From: DATNPX01 sp036702975
GTDB taxonomy: Bacteria > Cyanobacteriota > Vampirovibrionia > Obscuribacterales > Obscuribacteraceae
Direction: 5' to 3'
Length of the DNA: 64,000 nt
Assembly: GCA_036702975.1 (NCBI GenBank)
Contig: DATNPX010000054.1
Span: 248,001-312,000 of the forward strand
The translations under genes were made by a program, and so were the position numbers. Numbering within the stretch: the first letter of the stretch is position 1; the number at the start of each line of letters is the position of its first letter. Below the pieces are notes generated by a model, which was not told the origin of the DNA, did no database searches, and saw only the letters and a list, made by a program, of their open reading frames with translations. Positions 43,574 to 53,738 of this stretch are shown here, piece after piece.

Positions 43574-44997
43574 AGGACTACGAGGCTACTGGAGTAAGAG
43601 AGAAAGTGATGGAACACGTGGAAGCTCGCAGCCGCGTCGAAACTGAGAAAAAGAGCAGCCTCGCAACTAGGCTGATATTCATTGTTATCGCGATTGGGAT
43701 GGTTGCCGGTCTTCCCTTCGCTTACAACAAACTGTTCAGCGAACAGAAAGACAAAAAAGGCACGAAGGACAAAACCGTTCCAGTGACCGTTGCCATAGCC
43801 AGCATGAAAGAAGTGCCGATTGAAATTCGCAGCATTGGTAACGTGCTCTCCTACACGGTGGTGAATGTGGTGCCTCAGGTTGGCGGACAGCTCAAGAAGG
43901 TTTACTTCACGCAGGGGCAAGCAGTCAAAAAAGGCGATCTCTTATTTCAGATCGATCCCGTTCAATATGATGCGGCTTATAAACAGTTATTGGGCAACGT
44001 CGCTCGCGATAGAGCGCAGATTCAACAAGCGCAGGCGACTCTTGAAAAAGATCAAGCTTTGGTCGGCAGCTTGAGGGCGAATCTCGTCAAGGACAATGCT
44101 CAAAGCAGATATGCCAGTCTCGAACAAAGCCGGTACAACTTGCTGCAGCAAGAAGGCGCTGTATCTCGAGAGCAGAGCGACCAGACCGTCACTAACGCTG
44201 CCACAGCTGAAGCCACCACTGATTCTGACAAGAAAATGATCGAGAATGCAGAGGCGACTGTCAAAGGGGACAAAGCAGCAATTGATACTGCAAAAGGCAC
44301 ACTAGAAGCTGATGAAGCCGCCGCTCAAAATGCAAAGATTCAACTTGGTTGGACACAGATTCGCTCGCCAATAGATGGTCGCACGAGCAGCCTCAACGTA
44401 TATGAAGGCAATGTGGTAACTGCAAACACCGGGCAGCCACTGGTAACGATCGACCAGGTTCAGCCAATCTATGTGAACTTTACGGTACCGGAACAATACC
44501 TCGACGAAATACGCAAAAATATGCAAGCCGGAACGTTGAGTGTCGACGCACTTATCGAAGGCAAAAAGAAGAACGCCGTCAAAAGCACGGTATCGTTTTT
44601 ACAAAATACAGTGGATACAAGCACTGGTACAGTGCAGTTGAGGGCCACTTTTGCCAACACAGACCTCAAGCTCTATCCTGGACAATTCGTCGATGTTGTA
44701 GTTTCGATGCCCCCCGACGGTCAAACTGCGGTGGTACCGGCGAAAGCTTTGCAAACGACACAACAAGGCACTGCTGTCTACATCGTCAAACCAGACAATA
44801 CCGTTGTCTTTTCGCCGGTTGACGTCGCGCGAACCGTGGGCGATTTCGCTGCTATTACCAAAGGAGTTCAGCCTGGAGACACTGTCGTTACAGATGGTCA
44901 ATTGCAATTGACTCCCGGCAGCAAAATCCAGATTGTGCAAGATGCCTCAGCTGGTGATACCGGAAGCAGCGTGCTACCAGGCTCTGGCCAGCCATAA
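43570..44997 (+). CDS. RND efflux periplasmic adaptor (MdtA/AcrA-like)
   Basis: Membrane-fusion protein linking an RND pump to an outer membrane channel. 475 residues: cytoplasmic N-terminus, one membrane helix (about 33-53), the lipoyl half-motif GQLKKVYFTQGQAVKKGDLLFQ, a long coiled-coil hairpin (about 135-265), the second half-motif near IRSPIDGRTSS, and the beta-barrel and membrane-proximal domains (VNFTVPEQYLDEI, LYPGQFVDVVV). It is anchored by the helix rather than by a lipid. Two pump genes follow directly. No TolC-like gene is in this window. Confidence 0.95.
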   Translation: MKDYEATGVREKVMEHVEARSRVETEKKSSLATRLIFIVIAIGMVAGLPFAYNKLFSEQKDKKGTKDKTVPVTVAIASMKEVPIEIRSIGNVLSYTVVNVVPQVGGQLKKVYFTQGQAVKKGDLLFQIDPVQYDAAYKQLLGNVARDRAQIQQAQATLEKDQALVGSLRANLVKDNAQSRYASLEQSRYNLLQQEGAVSREQSDQTVTNAATAEATTDSDKKMIENAEATVKGDKAAIDTAKGTLEADEAAAQNAKIQLGWTQIRSPIDGRTSSLNVYEGNVVTANTGQPLVTIDQVQPIYVNFTVPEQYLDEIRKNMQAGTLSVDALIEGKKKNAVKSTVSFLQNTVDTSTGTVQLRATFANTDLKLYPGQFVDVVVSMPPDGQTAVVPAKALQTTQQGTAVYIVKPDNTVVFSPVDVARTVGDFAAITKGVQPGDTVVTDGQLQLTPGSKIQIVQDASAGDTGSSVLPGSGQP

Positions 44998-45014
44998 CTG
45001 TAACGGTATCGCTC

Positions 45015-48000
45015 GTGAACATTTCGCGGCTATTCATTCTCCGTCCCGTCATGACGACTTTGGTCATGGCAACGTTTTTGATTTTCGGTGTTCTCGCTTA
45101 TGTGACTTTGCCAGTCAACGATTTGCCGGCCGTAGACTTTCCATCAGTTAGCGTCACTGCCACTCTGCCTGGTGCCAGCGCAGAAACAATGGGTTCAGCG
45201 GTGGCAACACCCCTGGAGAAGCAATTTAGTAATATCGCCGGCATCGACAATATGAGTTCGACGAGCATTCTCGGCCAAACCACTGTCACTCTGCAGTTCG
45301 ATTTGAATCGTAAGATCGATGGTGCGGCGGAAGACGTCCAGGCTGCAATTGTAGCGGCTAAACCGTTATTGCCAACGAGTATGCCGACGCCGCCTTCCTT
45401 TAAAAAGGTCAATCCTGCTGACGCGCCGATTCTATTTATCGCGCTCAGTTCCAAAACGTTGCCGCTTTACCAAGTCGACGAATACGCCGAAAACATTCTT
45501 GCGCCTCGCATATCGATGGTTAGCGGCGTTGCACAGGTAATGGTTTTTGGATCGCAGATCTATGCACCACATGTGCAAGTCGATCCCCGCAGGTTAGATT
45601 CATATGGTATCGGCATCAATCAAGTTGCTTCAGCAATCAATGGAGCCAACGTCAACTTGCCCACAGGCACGCTCTACGGACCAGATTTGTGCTGGAACGT
45701 CATGTGCAACGGTCAGCTCTTCAACGCTGAGCAATTGAGACCGGTTATAGTCGCCTATAAAAATGGTGCGCCTATTCGTTTGTCAGACATCGGCCGCGTC
45801 ATAGACAGCGTGCAGACCGACAAGGTCGCCAGCTGGTTCAACAATGACCGCGCCATTATTCTCGCCGTTCAAAAGCAGCCGAATACCAACACAATCGCCA
45901 TCGTCGATTCGGTCAAGCAGCTCTTTCCTAACTTTCGCGCCATTTTGCCAGGCTCTATTCAACTGAATGTTCTTTTTGATCGCTCAACAACCATCCGGGC
46001 ATCGGTTGCGGACGCAAAGAAAACTCTCCTGATTACAGTCGTTCTCGTCGTGCTCGTTATTTCACTTTTCTTGGGCAATATTCCGTCGACAATCATCGCC
46101 GCTCTCGCGCTCCCGATCTCGATTTTGGGTACGTTTGCCGCGATGAAAGCCTTCGGCTTTTCGTTGAACAATATATCTTTGATGGCGCTCACACTTTGCG
46201 TGGGATTCGTAATAGATGACACCATCGTCGTTTTAGAAAACATTATTCGGCACATGGAGATGGGTGAGGACCCTCGCACCGCAGCACTGGAGGGTGCACG
46301 TGAAATCGGTTTCACCGTTGTCTCTATGACAGTCTCATTGGTTGCCGTTTTCATTCCGATTTTGCTTATGAGCGGCATCATCGGTCGCTTATTCTTCCAG
46401 TTTGGTGCCACCATGACAGTGGCCATCTTGATCTCAGGTTTCGTATCGCTATCGCTTACGCCCATGCTTTGTAGCCGGTTTTTGACAAAGCCTGAGCATG
46501 GTCATCGCAAAGGCATATTTGGTCTCGCCGAATATTGTTTCGACCAGATGCAAAAAGGATACGAGTGGACTCTGCGATTGGCCCTCGATATGCGGCCATT
46601 GGTAGTGCTTCTGTTTGTGGTCATGCTCGTCATGACTGCGGTGCTTCTGCAACGCATGCCTAAGGGCTTTATCCCCAGCGAAGACACGGGGCAAATAAAC
46701 GGTTCCACACTGGCACAAGAAGGGATTTCATTCGATGAGATGTGCCGACATCAGAAAGAACTTGCCGACATAGTTTCCAAAGATCCAAATCTGCAGAGTT
46801 TTATGAGCAGTGTTGCTTCTGGTGGTGGTGCCTCTGGCACAAACCAAGGCACTCTATTAATGGTGCTGAAGGATCGTCAAGAGCGCAAGTTTTCAGCCGA
46901 TCAGATTATGGACCAAATTCGTAAAAAGACAGGACGGGTCCCTGGTATTCGGCTTCTCATGCAAGTTCCACCTGTAATCAGAATCGGCGGAAACCAGACT
47001 CGTGCACTGTATCAATTTAGCTTATTCAGCCCTAACACTGACGAACTTTTCAGCGTTGCTCAAAAGATGGAGAAATTGCTGCGCAATTTGCCAGAGCTTG
47101 CCGATTTGAACTCTGATCTTCAGATGAAGAATCTGCAGCTCAATGTTGAGGTAGATAGAGAGAAGCTCTCCGGATTAAACCTGACCATGGAACAGGTGCA
47201 GAATGCGCTCAACAGCGCGTATGCAGCCAGGCAGGTCTCGACTATTTACACACCTACTAATCAGTACTGGATTATTTTGGAAGTAGCGCCACGCTACTAT
47301 CGTGATCCGTCAATGCTGTCTTTCTTGCAAATTCGCACCACTGCTGGTGACGTTATTCCCCTGAATACGGTTGCAAAGATTACTCGCACTGCAGGTCCCC
47401 AACAGGTTAACCACATCGGGCAGTTCCCCTCGGTCACCTTGTCGTTCAATTTGCGTCCTGGAGTTTCGCTGAGCGATGCTGTAGCGAAGATCAATGAGTT
47501 GGCTGCAAAAGAAGTTCCATCAGACATCTCATATAGCTTCCAGGGGAATGCCAAAGTCTTCGAAAGCTCTACGTCCAGTCTTGGATTCTTGCTAATAGTC
47601 GCGGTTTTGGTGATCTACATCGTGCTCGGTATGCTCTATGAGAGCTTCATCCATCCTTTGACGATACTGTCAGGACTTCCATCAGCAGGTCTGGGAGCTT
47701 TGATCATTCTTTTGATATTCGGCAAGGACCTGGACTTGTACGGATTTCTTGGCTTGATTTTGCTTATTGGAATCGTGAAGAAAAACGCCATCATGTTGAT
47801 CGACTTTGCTGTCGAACATCAACGGACTGAAAAATCCACGCCCTACGATGCCATTTTCAAAGCTTGCCTGACGCGATTTAGACCGATTATGATGACTACC
47901 GTCGCGGCACTCCTGGGTAGCTTGCCAATCGCCATAGGCAGTGGACAGGGCTCAGAAAGCAGACAACCTCTAGGTCTTGCAGTGGTTGGTGGATTGCTCG

Positions 48001-48116
48001 TGTCGCAAATAGTGACTCTGTATATAACTCCGGTTTTCTATTTGTATTTGGAAAAAGCCAAGGCCTTTTATGACAGCAAGGTCGGCAAACACCATGTCGC
48101 CGAGGAGAGCGCTTAA
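45015..48116 (+). CDS. RND efflux pump subunit 1 (MdtB/MdtC-like)
   Basis: Proton-driven inner membrane exporter of the hydrophobe/amphiphile efflux family. 1033 residues with twelve membrane helices and two large periplasmic loops. The TM4 proton-relay aspartate pair is present in GFVIDDTIVVLENI, and the TM10 lysine in IGIVKKNAIMLIDFA. It starts at GTG 45015, 17 bases after the adaptor. The stop overlaps the start of the second pump gene (TAATG). Confidence 0.95.
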   Translation: MNISRLFILRPVMTTLVMATFLIFGVLAYVTLPVNDLPAVDFPSVSVTATLPGASAETMGSAVATPLEKQFSNIAGIDNMSSTSILGQTTVTLQFDLNRKIDGAAEDVQAAIVAAKPLLPTSMPTPPSFKKVNPADAPILFIALSSKTLPLYQVDEYAENILAPRISMVSGVAQVMVFGSQIYAPHVQVDPRRLDSYGIGINQVASAINGANVNLPTGTLYGPDLCWNVMCNGQLFNAEQLRPVIVAYKNGAPIRLSDIGRVIDSVQTDKVASWFNNDRAIILAVQKQPNTNTIAIVDSVKQLFPNFRAILPGSIQLNVLFDRSTTIRASVADAKKTLLITVVLVVLVISLFLGNIPSTIIAALALPISILGTFAAMKAFGFSLNNISLMALTLCVGFVIDDTIVVLENIIRHMEMGEDPRTAALEGAREIGFTVVSMTVSLVAVFIPILLMSGIIGRLFFQFGATMTVAILISGFVSLSLTPMLCSRFLTKPEHGHRKGIFGLAEYCFDQMQKGYEWTLRLALDMRPLVVLLFVVMLVMTAVLLQRMPKGFIPSEDTGQINGSTLAQEGISFDEMCRHQKELADIVSKDPNLQSFMSSVASGGGASGTNQGTLLMVLKDRQERKFSADQIMDQIRKKTGRVPGIRLLMQVPPVIRIGGNQTRALYQFSLFSPNTDELFSVAQKMEKLLRNLPELADLNSDLQMKNLQLNVEVDREKLSGLNLTMEQVQNALNSAYAARQVSTIYTPTNQYWIILEVAPRYYRDPSMLSFLQIRTTAGDVIPLNTVAKITRTAGPQQVNHIGQFPSVTLSFNLRPGVSLSDAVAKINELAAKEVPSDISYSFQGNAKVFESSTSSLGFLLIVAVLVIYIVLGMLYESFIHPLTILSGLPSAGLGALIILLIFGKDLDLYGFLGLILLIGIVKKNAIMLIDFAVEHQRTEKSTPYDAIFKACLTRFRPIMMTTVAALLGSLPIAIGSGQGSESRQPLGLAVVGGLLVSQIVTLYITPVFYLYLEKAKAFYDSKVGKHHVAEESA

Positions 48117-51100
48117 TGGAACTTGGAACGCTTTGTATAAAACGTCCAGTCATGACGACCCTCGTCATGTGCGCGATTATTTTGTTCGGTGTGTTGGGCT
48201 ATCAAGCCCTGCCAATCAGTAATTTGCCGAACGTCGACTTTCCTACGATTCTCGTCACCAGCACGCTGCCTGGTGCATCTGCGGAGACGATGGCATCTGC
48301 CGTTTCAATCCCGCTTGAAAAACAGTTTGCCACCATCGCCGGGCTTACCCAGATGACATCGGCGAGCACTCTTGGTCAGTCGCTTGTAACGCTGCAGTTC
48401 GATCCTAACCGCAATATGGACGGGGCCGCCCTTGACGTGCAAGCTGCCATTACCGGCGCGTCGAAGCAGCTTCCACCGCAGATGATTATTCCGCCCACCT
48501 TCACTAAAGTAAATCCAGCCAGCCAGCCGGTCATCTATTTAGCTGTGAGTTCGATGACATTGCCCTTGCATCTAGTCGACTATTACGCTGAAACATTGAT
48601 CGGTCAACGCTTGTCTCGGATCAGTGGGGTCGCTCAGGTTCAAGTGAACGGCTCGCAGCAGTTCGCTGTGCGCGTACAGGTAGATCCGCAACGCCTGGCG
48701 GCTTACGGGCTGGGCATGGACGATGTGATGAACGCGGTGGCTAATGCCAACCAGAACCAGCCAACCGGCACATTATGGGGCAAACAGCAGGCATTCACCA
48801 TTCAATCGAACGGTCAACTGCTAAACGCTGCCTCTTACCAGCCGATTATCATTGGCATGCATGGAACCGCGCCGATCAGGCTGAGTCAAGTCGCACGGGT
48901 GATTGACAGCGTCCAGAACGATAAAGAGGCCGGTACCTACAATCGGACACCGGCTGTCATTCTTGCCGTACTGAAACAACCAGGTTCAAACACCATTCAG
49001 GTAGTCGATGAGATAAAAAAGGTCTTGCCATCGTTTCGCGAACAGATACCGCCGTCGGTTTCTGTTGAAATCATGTACGACCAATCGCAGACCATTCGCA
49101 ACTCGGTCGATGACGTCCAGTTTACGCTTCTCTTGACCGTTGGTTTGGTTGTCTTCGTTATTTTTCTCTTTTTGGGTAATCTGTCGGCGACATTCATTCC
49201 CAGTCTCGCCCTGCCGATCTCAATTGTTGGAACTTTCGCAGCGATGAAGCTGCTCGGATTCAGTCTGGATAATCTTTCTTTGATGGCGCTCTCACTCTCG
49301 GTCGGCTTCGTTGTGGATGACGCGATTGTGATGCTAGAGAACATCGTTCGCCATATGGAAATGGGTAAGCCGCCAATGCGAGCGGCGCTTGATGGCTCAA
49401 AAGAGATCGGCTTCACAATTTTGTCCATGACTATCTCCCTTATTGCCGTGTTTATACCGGTTCTATTATTGCCCGGCATCGTCGGACGCCTTTTCAACGA
49501 ATTCGCTGTCACGATAAGCGTGGCCATTATGATCTCCGGCTTCATTTCCTTGACCTTTACACCTATGCTGTGCAGCCGCTTCTTGCGTCCATCGTCGGAA
49601 AAGCGGAGCGCACTAAACAAGGCTTCTGAAGCAGTTTTCGACTTCATGCTTCAGTTCTACACAATAACGCTGAAGTTTGCCCTCGCCAACAAGCCTCTGG
49701 TTGTATTCGGCTTCATCCTCATGCTTGCCGGAACAGGATTTGTCTTCAGCATCGTGCCCAAGGGCTTCATGCCGAGTGAAGACACAGGACAGATTGTTGC
49801 CATGACGGAAGGACAGCAGGGTATTTCTTACGACGCAATGGTGCGCAAGCATGCGCAGTTGTGCGACATCATCCTGAAAGATCCAAGTGTTCAATCATGC
49901 ATGTCCAGTATCGGTATTGGGAACGGCAGCCCCAACTTGACACTCAACCAGGGGCGCATCCTCATTGTTTTGAAACCGTTCGGACAAAGAAAGTTGAAAG
50001 TCGATCAGATCATTCCCGAGCTGACTAAAAAGACATCGACTGTCGAAGGCATAAGCGCTTATCTGCAGAATCCGCCGACGATTGCCATAGGCGGCCAGGT
50101 GACAAAAAGCTTGTATCAGTTGACGCTGTCGAGTCCTGATACGGCCACATTATATAAGGCGGCCAACACGCTTGCTGAAAAGATCAAATCTGTTCCTGGT
50201 GTTATCGATGTGGCCAGCGATATGCAGGTCGATAACCCGGAAGTGCATGTCAACGTGGATAGAGACAAGATGTCTGAACTGGGCCTGACTATGAATCAAG
50301 TGGAAGATTCACTGGATAGCGCTTATGCGGCACGACAGATATCGACTATGTATACCTCGACGGCGCAGTATTGGGTGATTATCGAAGTCCTGCCGCGCTA
50401 TTATCGCGATCCATCGGTGGTGCATGATTTGTACATCCATGCTCCCAACAAAGCGTTGGTGCCGTTAGATACTGTCGCTTCAATTGAGCTTGGGCGCGGT
50501 CCACTTCTGGTCAATCATCTCGGTCAGTTTCCGTCTGTCACCATCTCCTTCAACTTGAAGCCTGGCGCCTCACTTGGTCCAGCCGTGGCCGAGATTCGTA
50601 AGCTCGCAGAGCCTATCGTACCTAAGTCGATTACGATGAGTTTCCAGGGCACGGCTCAGGCTTTTGAAGACTCGCTGCAGAATTTGTGGATGCTGCTCGT
50701 ATTAGCCGTCGTGGTCATTTATATCGTATTGGGCATTTTGTACGAGAGCTTCGTGCATCCGATCACAATCCTCTCTGGACTGCCGTCGGCAGGGCTTGGC
50801 GCTTTGATCATTCTCCTTATTTTCCGGGTTGATTTGGACATTTATGGTTTTCTCGGCTTGATCATGTTGATCGGTATCGTCAAAAAGAACGCCATCATGA
50901 TGATCGACTTTGCGGTTGAAGCTGAACGCAACGAAGGAAAGCCGGCGAGCGAAGCGATTTACGAGGCATGCTTGACGCGCTTTAGACCGATTATGATGAC
51001 GACGATGGCGGCACTTATGGGTGGTGTGCCGATCGCGCTTGGTATCGGACAAGGTGCCGAAGCCAGACAACCACTTGGTCTCACAGTAGTCGGCGGGCTG

Positions 51101-51226
51101 CTTATTTCTCAGCTTGTTACCCTTTACATTACACCCGTCTTCTACATTTACCTAGATCAGATTCAGCGTAAGCTTTATCACCCGGATAATGAGAACGAAA
51201 CCAAACAAGTGCACGAAATTGCGTGA
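48116..51226 (+). CDS. RND efflux pump subunit 2 (MdtB/MdtC-like)
   Basis: 1036 residues, a close paralogue of the preceding gene along its whole length but clearly diverged, as MdtB is from MdtC. The DD pair (GFVVDDAIVMLENI) and TM10 lysine (IGIVKKNAIMMIDFA) are intact. The start codon overlaps the stop of subunit 1, so the two are translated together and probably form a mixed trimer, as known for MdtBC; that is inferred from the arrangement. Substrates are unknown. Confidence 0.95.
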   Translation: MELGTLCIKRPVMTTLVMCAIILFGVLGYQALPISNLPNVDFPTILVTSTLPGASAETMASAVSIPLEKQFATIAGLTQMTSASTLGQSLVTLQFDPNRNMDGAALDVQAAITGASKQLPPQMIIPPTFTKVNPASQPVIYLAVSSMTLPLHLVDYYAETLIGQRLSRISGVAQVQVNGSQQFAVRVQVDPQRLAAYGLGMDDVMNAVANANQNQPTGTLWGKQQAFTIQSNGQLLNAASYQPIIIGMHGTAPIRLSQVARVIDSVQNDKEAGTYNRTPAVILAVLKQPGSNTIQVVDEIKKVLPSFREQIPPSVSVEIMYDQSQTIRNSVDDVQFTLLLTVGLVVFVIFLFLGNLSATFIPSLALPISIVGTFAAMKLLGFSLDNLSLMALSLSVGFVVDDAIVMLENIVRHMEMGKPPMRAALDGSKEIGFTILSMTISLIAVFIPVLLLPGIVGRLFNEFAVTISVAIMISGFISLTFTPMLCSRFLRPSSEKRSALNKASEAVFDFMLQFYTITLKFALANKPLVVFGFILMLAGTGFVFSIVPKGFMPSEDTGQIVAMTEGQQGISYDAMVRKHAQLCDIILKDPSVQSCMSSIGIGNGSPNLTLNQGRILIVLKPFGQRKLKVDQIIPELTKKTSTVEGISAYLQNPPTIAIGGQVTKSLYQLTLSSPDTATLYKAANTLAEKIKSVPGVIDVASDMQVDNPEVHVNVDRDKMSELGLTMNQVEDSLDSAYAARQISTMYTSTAQYWVIIEVLPRYYRDPSVVHDLYIHAPNKALVPLDTVASIELGRGPLLVNHLGQFPSVTISFNLKPGASLGPAVAEIRKLAEPIVPKSITMSFQGTAQAFEDSLQNLWMLLVLAVVVIYIVLGILYESFVHPITILSGLPSAGLGALIILLIFRVDLDIYGFLGLIMLIGIVKKNAIMMIDFAVEAERNEGKPASEAIYEACLTRFRPIMMTTMAALMGGVPIALGIGQGAEARQPLGLTVVGGLLISQLVTLYITPVFYIYLDQIQRKLYHPDNENETKQVHEIA

Positions 51227-51295
51227 TTAAAGCTGTTATTCCGGAGAACATATTGCGGCGCTTCGCTCTTTGCGTTTGACTCTTGCCCCTAGCGC

Positions 51296-52468
51296 TCAGG
51301 AAACGCTCGGCTTTCTGATGCCGAGTTCTTCCAGCGCATCATCGAAGCTAACCCTGTTTTTCTTCGTATACTGCAAGCAGCGTACAGCATCAGACATATT
51401 GATGTAACCATATTTCAGCAGATACTGGCACCGCAAAGATGCGATGAGCGTAGCCTCGTCAATGGCACCGGAGACAACGAGCATCTTGCCAATCAAAGAT
51501 GGATATTTGTTGCTCAACTCAATCGCTTCCGAAATGTCCGCATCACTGACCAGACCGGTGATCTTCAGCAATTCACCAAGCACGACTGGTGCATGCGAAG
51601 CATCCTCATTCTTTATACTCGAGTGAGCAGGTGCGCCGAAGACCATCCGATGCACTTCATCTGTGGCGTCTCCAAGTGCCATTGTTCCAGCACACACAGC
51701 CTCATGTAGTTCTACTGCGCGGTCGAACACTTTCTTTGAAATGAGGCCCAACTCCACGATCGCCTCGCCAAGACTGCGTTGCTTATTTAAGCTCATCTCC
51801 ATTGCGTTGAGAATTTCAGCTTCGGTCGCCAATCCACACAACACGAGAAACTCGCCGAATCTCACTTGCTTCTTGGCTGGAGCCGGTTTCAATGCGTGTG
51901 CTTCCAGGTTGAGCGAAACGTTTTTTTGTTTTGGCACCTCTGCCACCAGAAAATCGATCGCTTGCTGGCTCGATAGCCTCCTCTGGCGCACCATGTTCTG
52001 AAGATCAAGCGCTCGCGTCAAGAGATTGTGATTGATTGCGCCATGAAGCACTAGCGCCCTTCCTAATCGAATGCCCGTCTCGTAACCGACTTTCTGTGCA
52101 TCTGCCAATTGCTGGGGCGTGATGGCGCCAGCTTCCAGGAGCATGCTACCGAGCGTGCTTTTGTCGCCAGTGCTCTGCACACCGGTCTTCATCAGTGCTT
52201 CAGTCGGTGACGCACCATGATTGCGCACAAGTTGAGCTGCTTGTTTTGCCGAAGCGATTGAGTAACCCTTGTGATTGACGAGGTTCTGCACTTCAATTGC
52301 TAATTGCAATTCGTTTTCGCTAAGCAGTCCAGACAGCACTAGCGTGCGCCCGAGAGGCAAGCCAAATTGCGGTGCCACTTTCAGCGAGTCCATCAAATCA
52401 GACTCTTTGATTAATTCTAACCGGACCAGCAGGTCTCCGAACTTGATAGTTTTGCCCGGCAAACTCAT
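51296..52468 (-). CDS. Array of eight MshEN-like half-repeats
   Basis: 390 residues made of a repeat seen eight times in four pairs, near residues 9-32, 38-63, 105-128, 134-159, 203-226, 232-257, 296-319 and 324-350. Each unit reads roughly LGxxLVxxGLIxxxxLxxAL, as in the N-terminal MshEN domain of type II secretion/pilus ATPases (GspE, PilB), where paired units bind cyclic di-GMP. Each pair is followed by a short helical segment such as YSIASAKQAAQLVRNHGAS. There is no ATPase, signal peptide or membrane helix. It starts 13 bases after fabH on the same strand. A sensing or scaffold role is inferred. Confidence 0.8.
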   Translation of the reverse strand: MSLPGKTIKFGDLLVRLELIKESDLMDSLKVAPQFGLPLGRTLVLSGLLSENELQLAIEVQNLVNHKGYSIASAKQAAQLVRNHGASPTEALMKTGVQSTGDKSTLGSMLLEAGAITPQQLADAQKVGYETGIRLGRALVLHGAINHNLLTRALDLQNMVRQRRLSSQQAIDFLVAEVPKQKNVSLNLEAHALKPAPAKKQVRFGEFLVLCGLATEAEILNAMEMSLNKQRSLGEAIVELGLISKKVFDRAVELHEAVCAGTMALGDATDEVHRMVFGAPAHSSIKNEDASHAPVVLGELLKITGLVSDADISEAIELSNKYPSLIGKMLVVSGAIDEATLIASLRCQYLLKYGYINMSDAVRCLQYTKKNRVSFDDALEELGIRKPSVS

Positions 52469-52481
52469 AGGGTTTTCCTAC

Positions 52482-53462
52482 TTACCAGCGTAAGAGAGCT
52501 GCTCCCCAGGTGGCGCCCCCACCAAAAGACGCCATCAATATTAGATCGCCGCGCTTGATTCGACCAGCCTGGAGGCATTCATCAAGGGCAATCGGAATGG
52601 ACGCCGACGATGTATTGCCGTGCATGGCGATGTTCGAAAAAATGCGATCTGAGCCGACTCCTAGCTTCTCGGCGACAGAGTCAGTGATGCGCTGGTTAGC
52701 TTGATGCGGGATGAACATCTGCACATCGTCTGCCGTGAAACCTGCTTCACTCAAGACTTCTCCTGAAATCTCCACCATCGAGCGAACGGCTATTTTGAAC
52801 AACTCGTTGCCGCGCATTCTGAAATAGTGCATTCCGGCTGAGTGTGTTTCGGGAGTGGAACCATGCTTACTTCCACCACCGGCAGCATAAAGTTGTTCGG
52901 CGAGACGACCGTCGGATGAGATCTTCGTTGCTAACAGTCCCTGTGGCTCCTCAACCGGGCCGATAATAGCCGCTCCGGCACCATCTCCGAAAATGACGCA
53001 GGTAGTTCGGTCCGTGTAGTCGACATACTTAGTAAGTGTCTCAGCACCCAGCAGCAAAACGTAGGTCGCTTGCTTGCTGCGCACCATTTGATTTGCCAGC
53101 GTTAGTCCATAGATAAACCCGGAGCAAGCAGCGGCGATGTCAAATGCAGCAGCTTTGGTTGCACCTATGGCCGCCTGCACCAAACATCCGGTTGAGGGAA
53201 GAATTTGGTCGGGTGTTACTGTCGCGCAGATAATTAGGTCTAAGTCAGCTGCCGAAATACCAGCCTCTTTTAGTGCTCTGTTTGCCGCTTCGATTGCAAA
53301 CAGCGACGTGTACTCATTTTCGGCTGCTTTATGCCGTTGTTTGATGCCCGTGCGAGTGGTGATCCACTCGTCGGATGTGTCGACCATTTTCATTAGGTCG
53401 TGATTCGTAAGAACGCCGCTGGGATAGGCAGCGCCCATACCTAATATGCCGGCCGCAGTCAT
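52482..53462 (-). CDS. fabH: 3-oxoacyl-ACP synthase III
   Basis: Starts fatty acid synthesis by condensing acetyl-CoA with malonyl-ACP. 326 residues with the catalytic triad Cys113 (AAACSGF), His253 (PHQANQR) and Asn283 (GNTSSAS), plus the TGIKQRH segment and GDGAGAAI. A GGAG-like SD precedes the ATG. The MshEN-repeat gene follows at once. No other fab gene or plsX is adjacent, so it lies outside the usual fatty acid cluster. Confidence 0.96.
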   Translation of the reverse strand: MTAAGILGMGAAYPSGVLTNHDLMKMVDTSDEWITTRTGIKQRHKAAENEYTSLFAIEAANRALKEAGISAADLDLIICATVTPDQILPSTGCLVQAAIGATKAAAFDIAAACSGFIYGLTLANQMVRSKQATYVLLLGAETLTKYVDYTDRTTCVIFGDGAGAAIIGPVEEPQGLLATKISSDGRLAEQLYAAGGGSKHGSTPETHSAGMHYFRMRGNELFKIAVRSMVEISGEVLSEAGFTADDVQMFIPHQANQRITDSVAEKLGVGSDRIFSNIAMHGNTSSASIPIALDECLQAGRIKRGDLILMASFGGGATWGAALLRW

Positions 53463-53738
53463 CTTTGCTCCAGAGTCTCAATCAGCCTAAAAGTGGAAAA
53501 ATTTCGATAGAAAAGCAATTTGGTAAAGCCGTAGTCTGACGACAATGCACATTAGCATGATTGTGTTACTGCGGTGCGTAAAGTTGAAGCTGACATTGGT
53601 GCGATAAGTGGTATGAAGCAGCCAATTAGTCGGCAGCTGACTTTGATTTATCCGTACAGTTGACAATTCAGGCGTCGCTCAATAAGTAAAACTTTTGTCA
53701 CGCCCGTTACACAAGGCTACGGCGAGATGTCAACTGCC

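Noticed and set aside
43249..43920. 223-codon open frame on the minus strand
   Set aside because: Covers the leader ORF and the start of the adaptor gene, which have good SD sites; no recognisable features.
48997..49647. 216-codon open frame on the minus strand
   Set aside because: Fully antisense to the second RND pump gene, low-complexity Ile/Thr/Ser composition.
45015..51226. Large tandem repeat
   Set aside because: The similarity comes from two paralogous RND genes, diverged throughout; not a recent repeat or mobile element.
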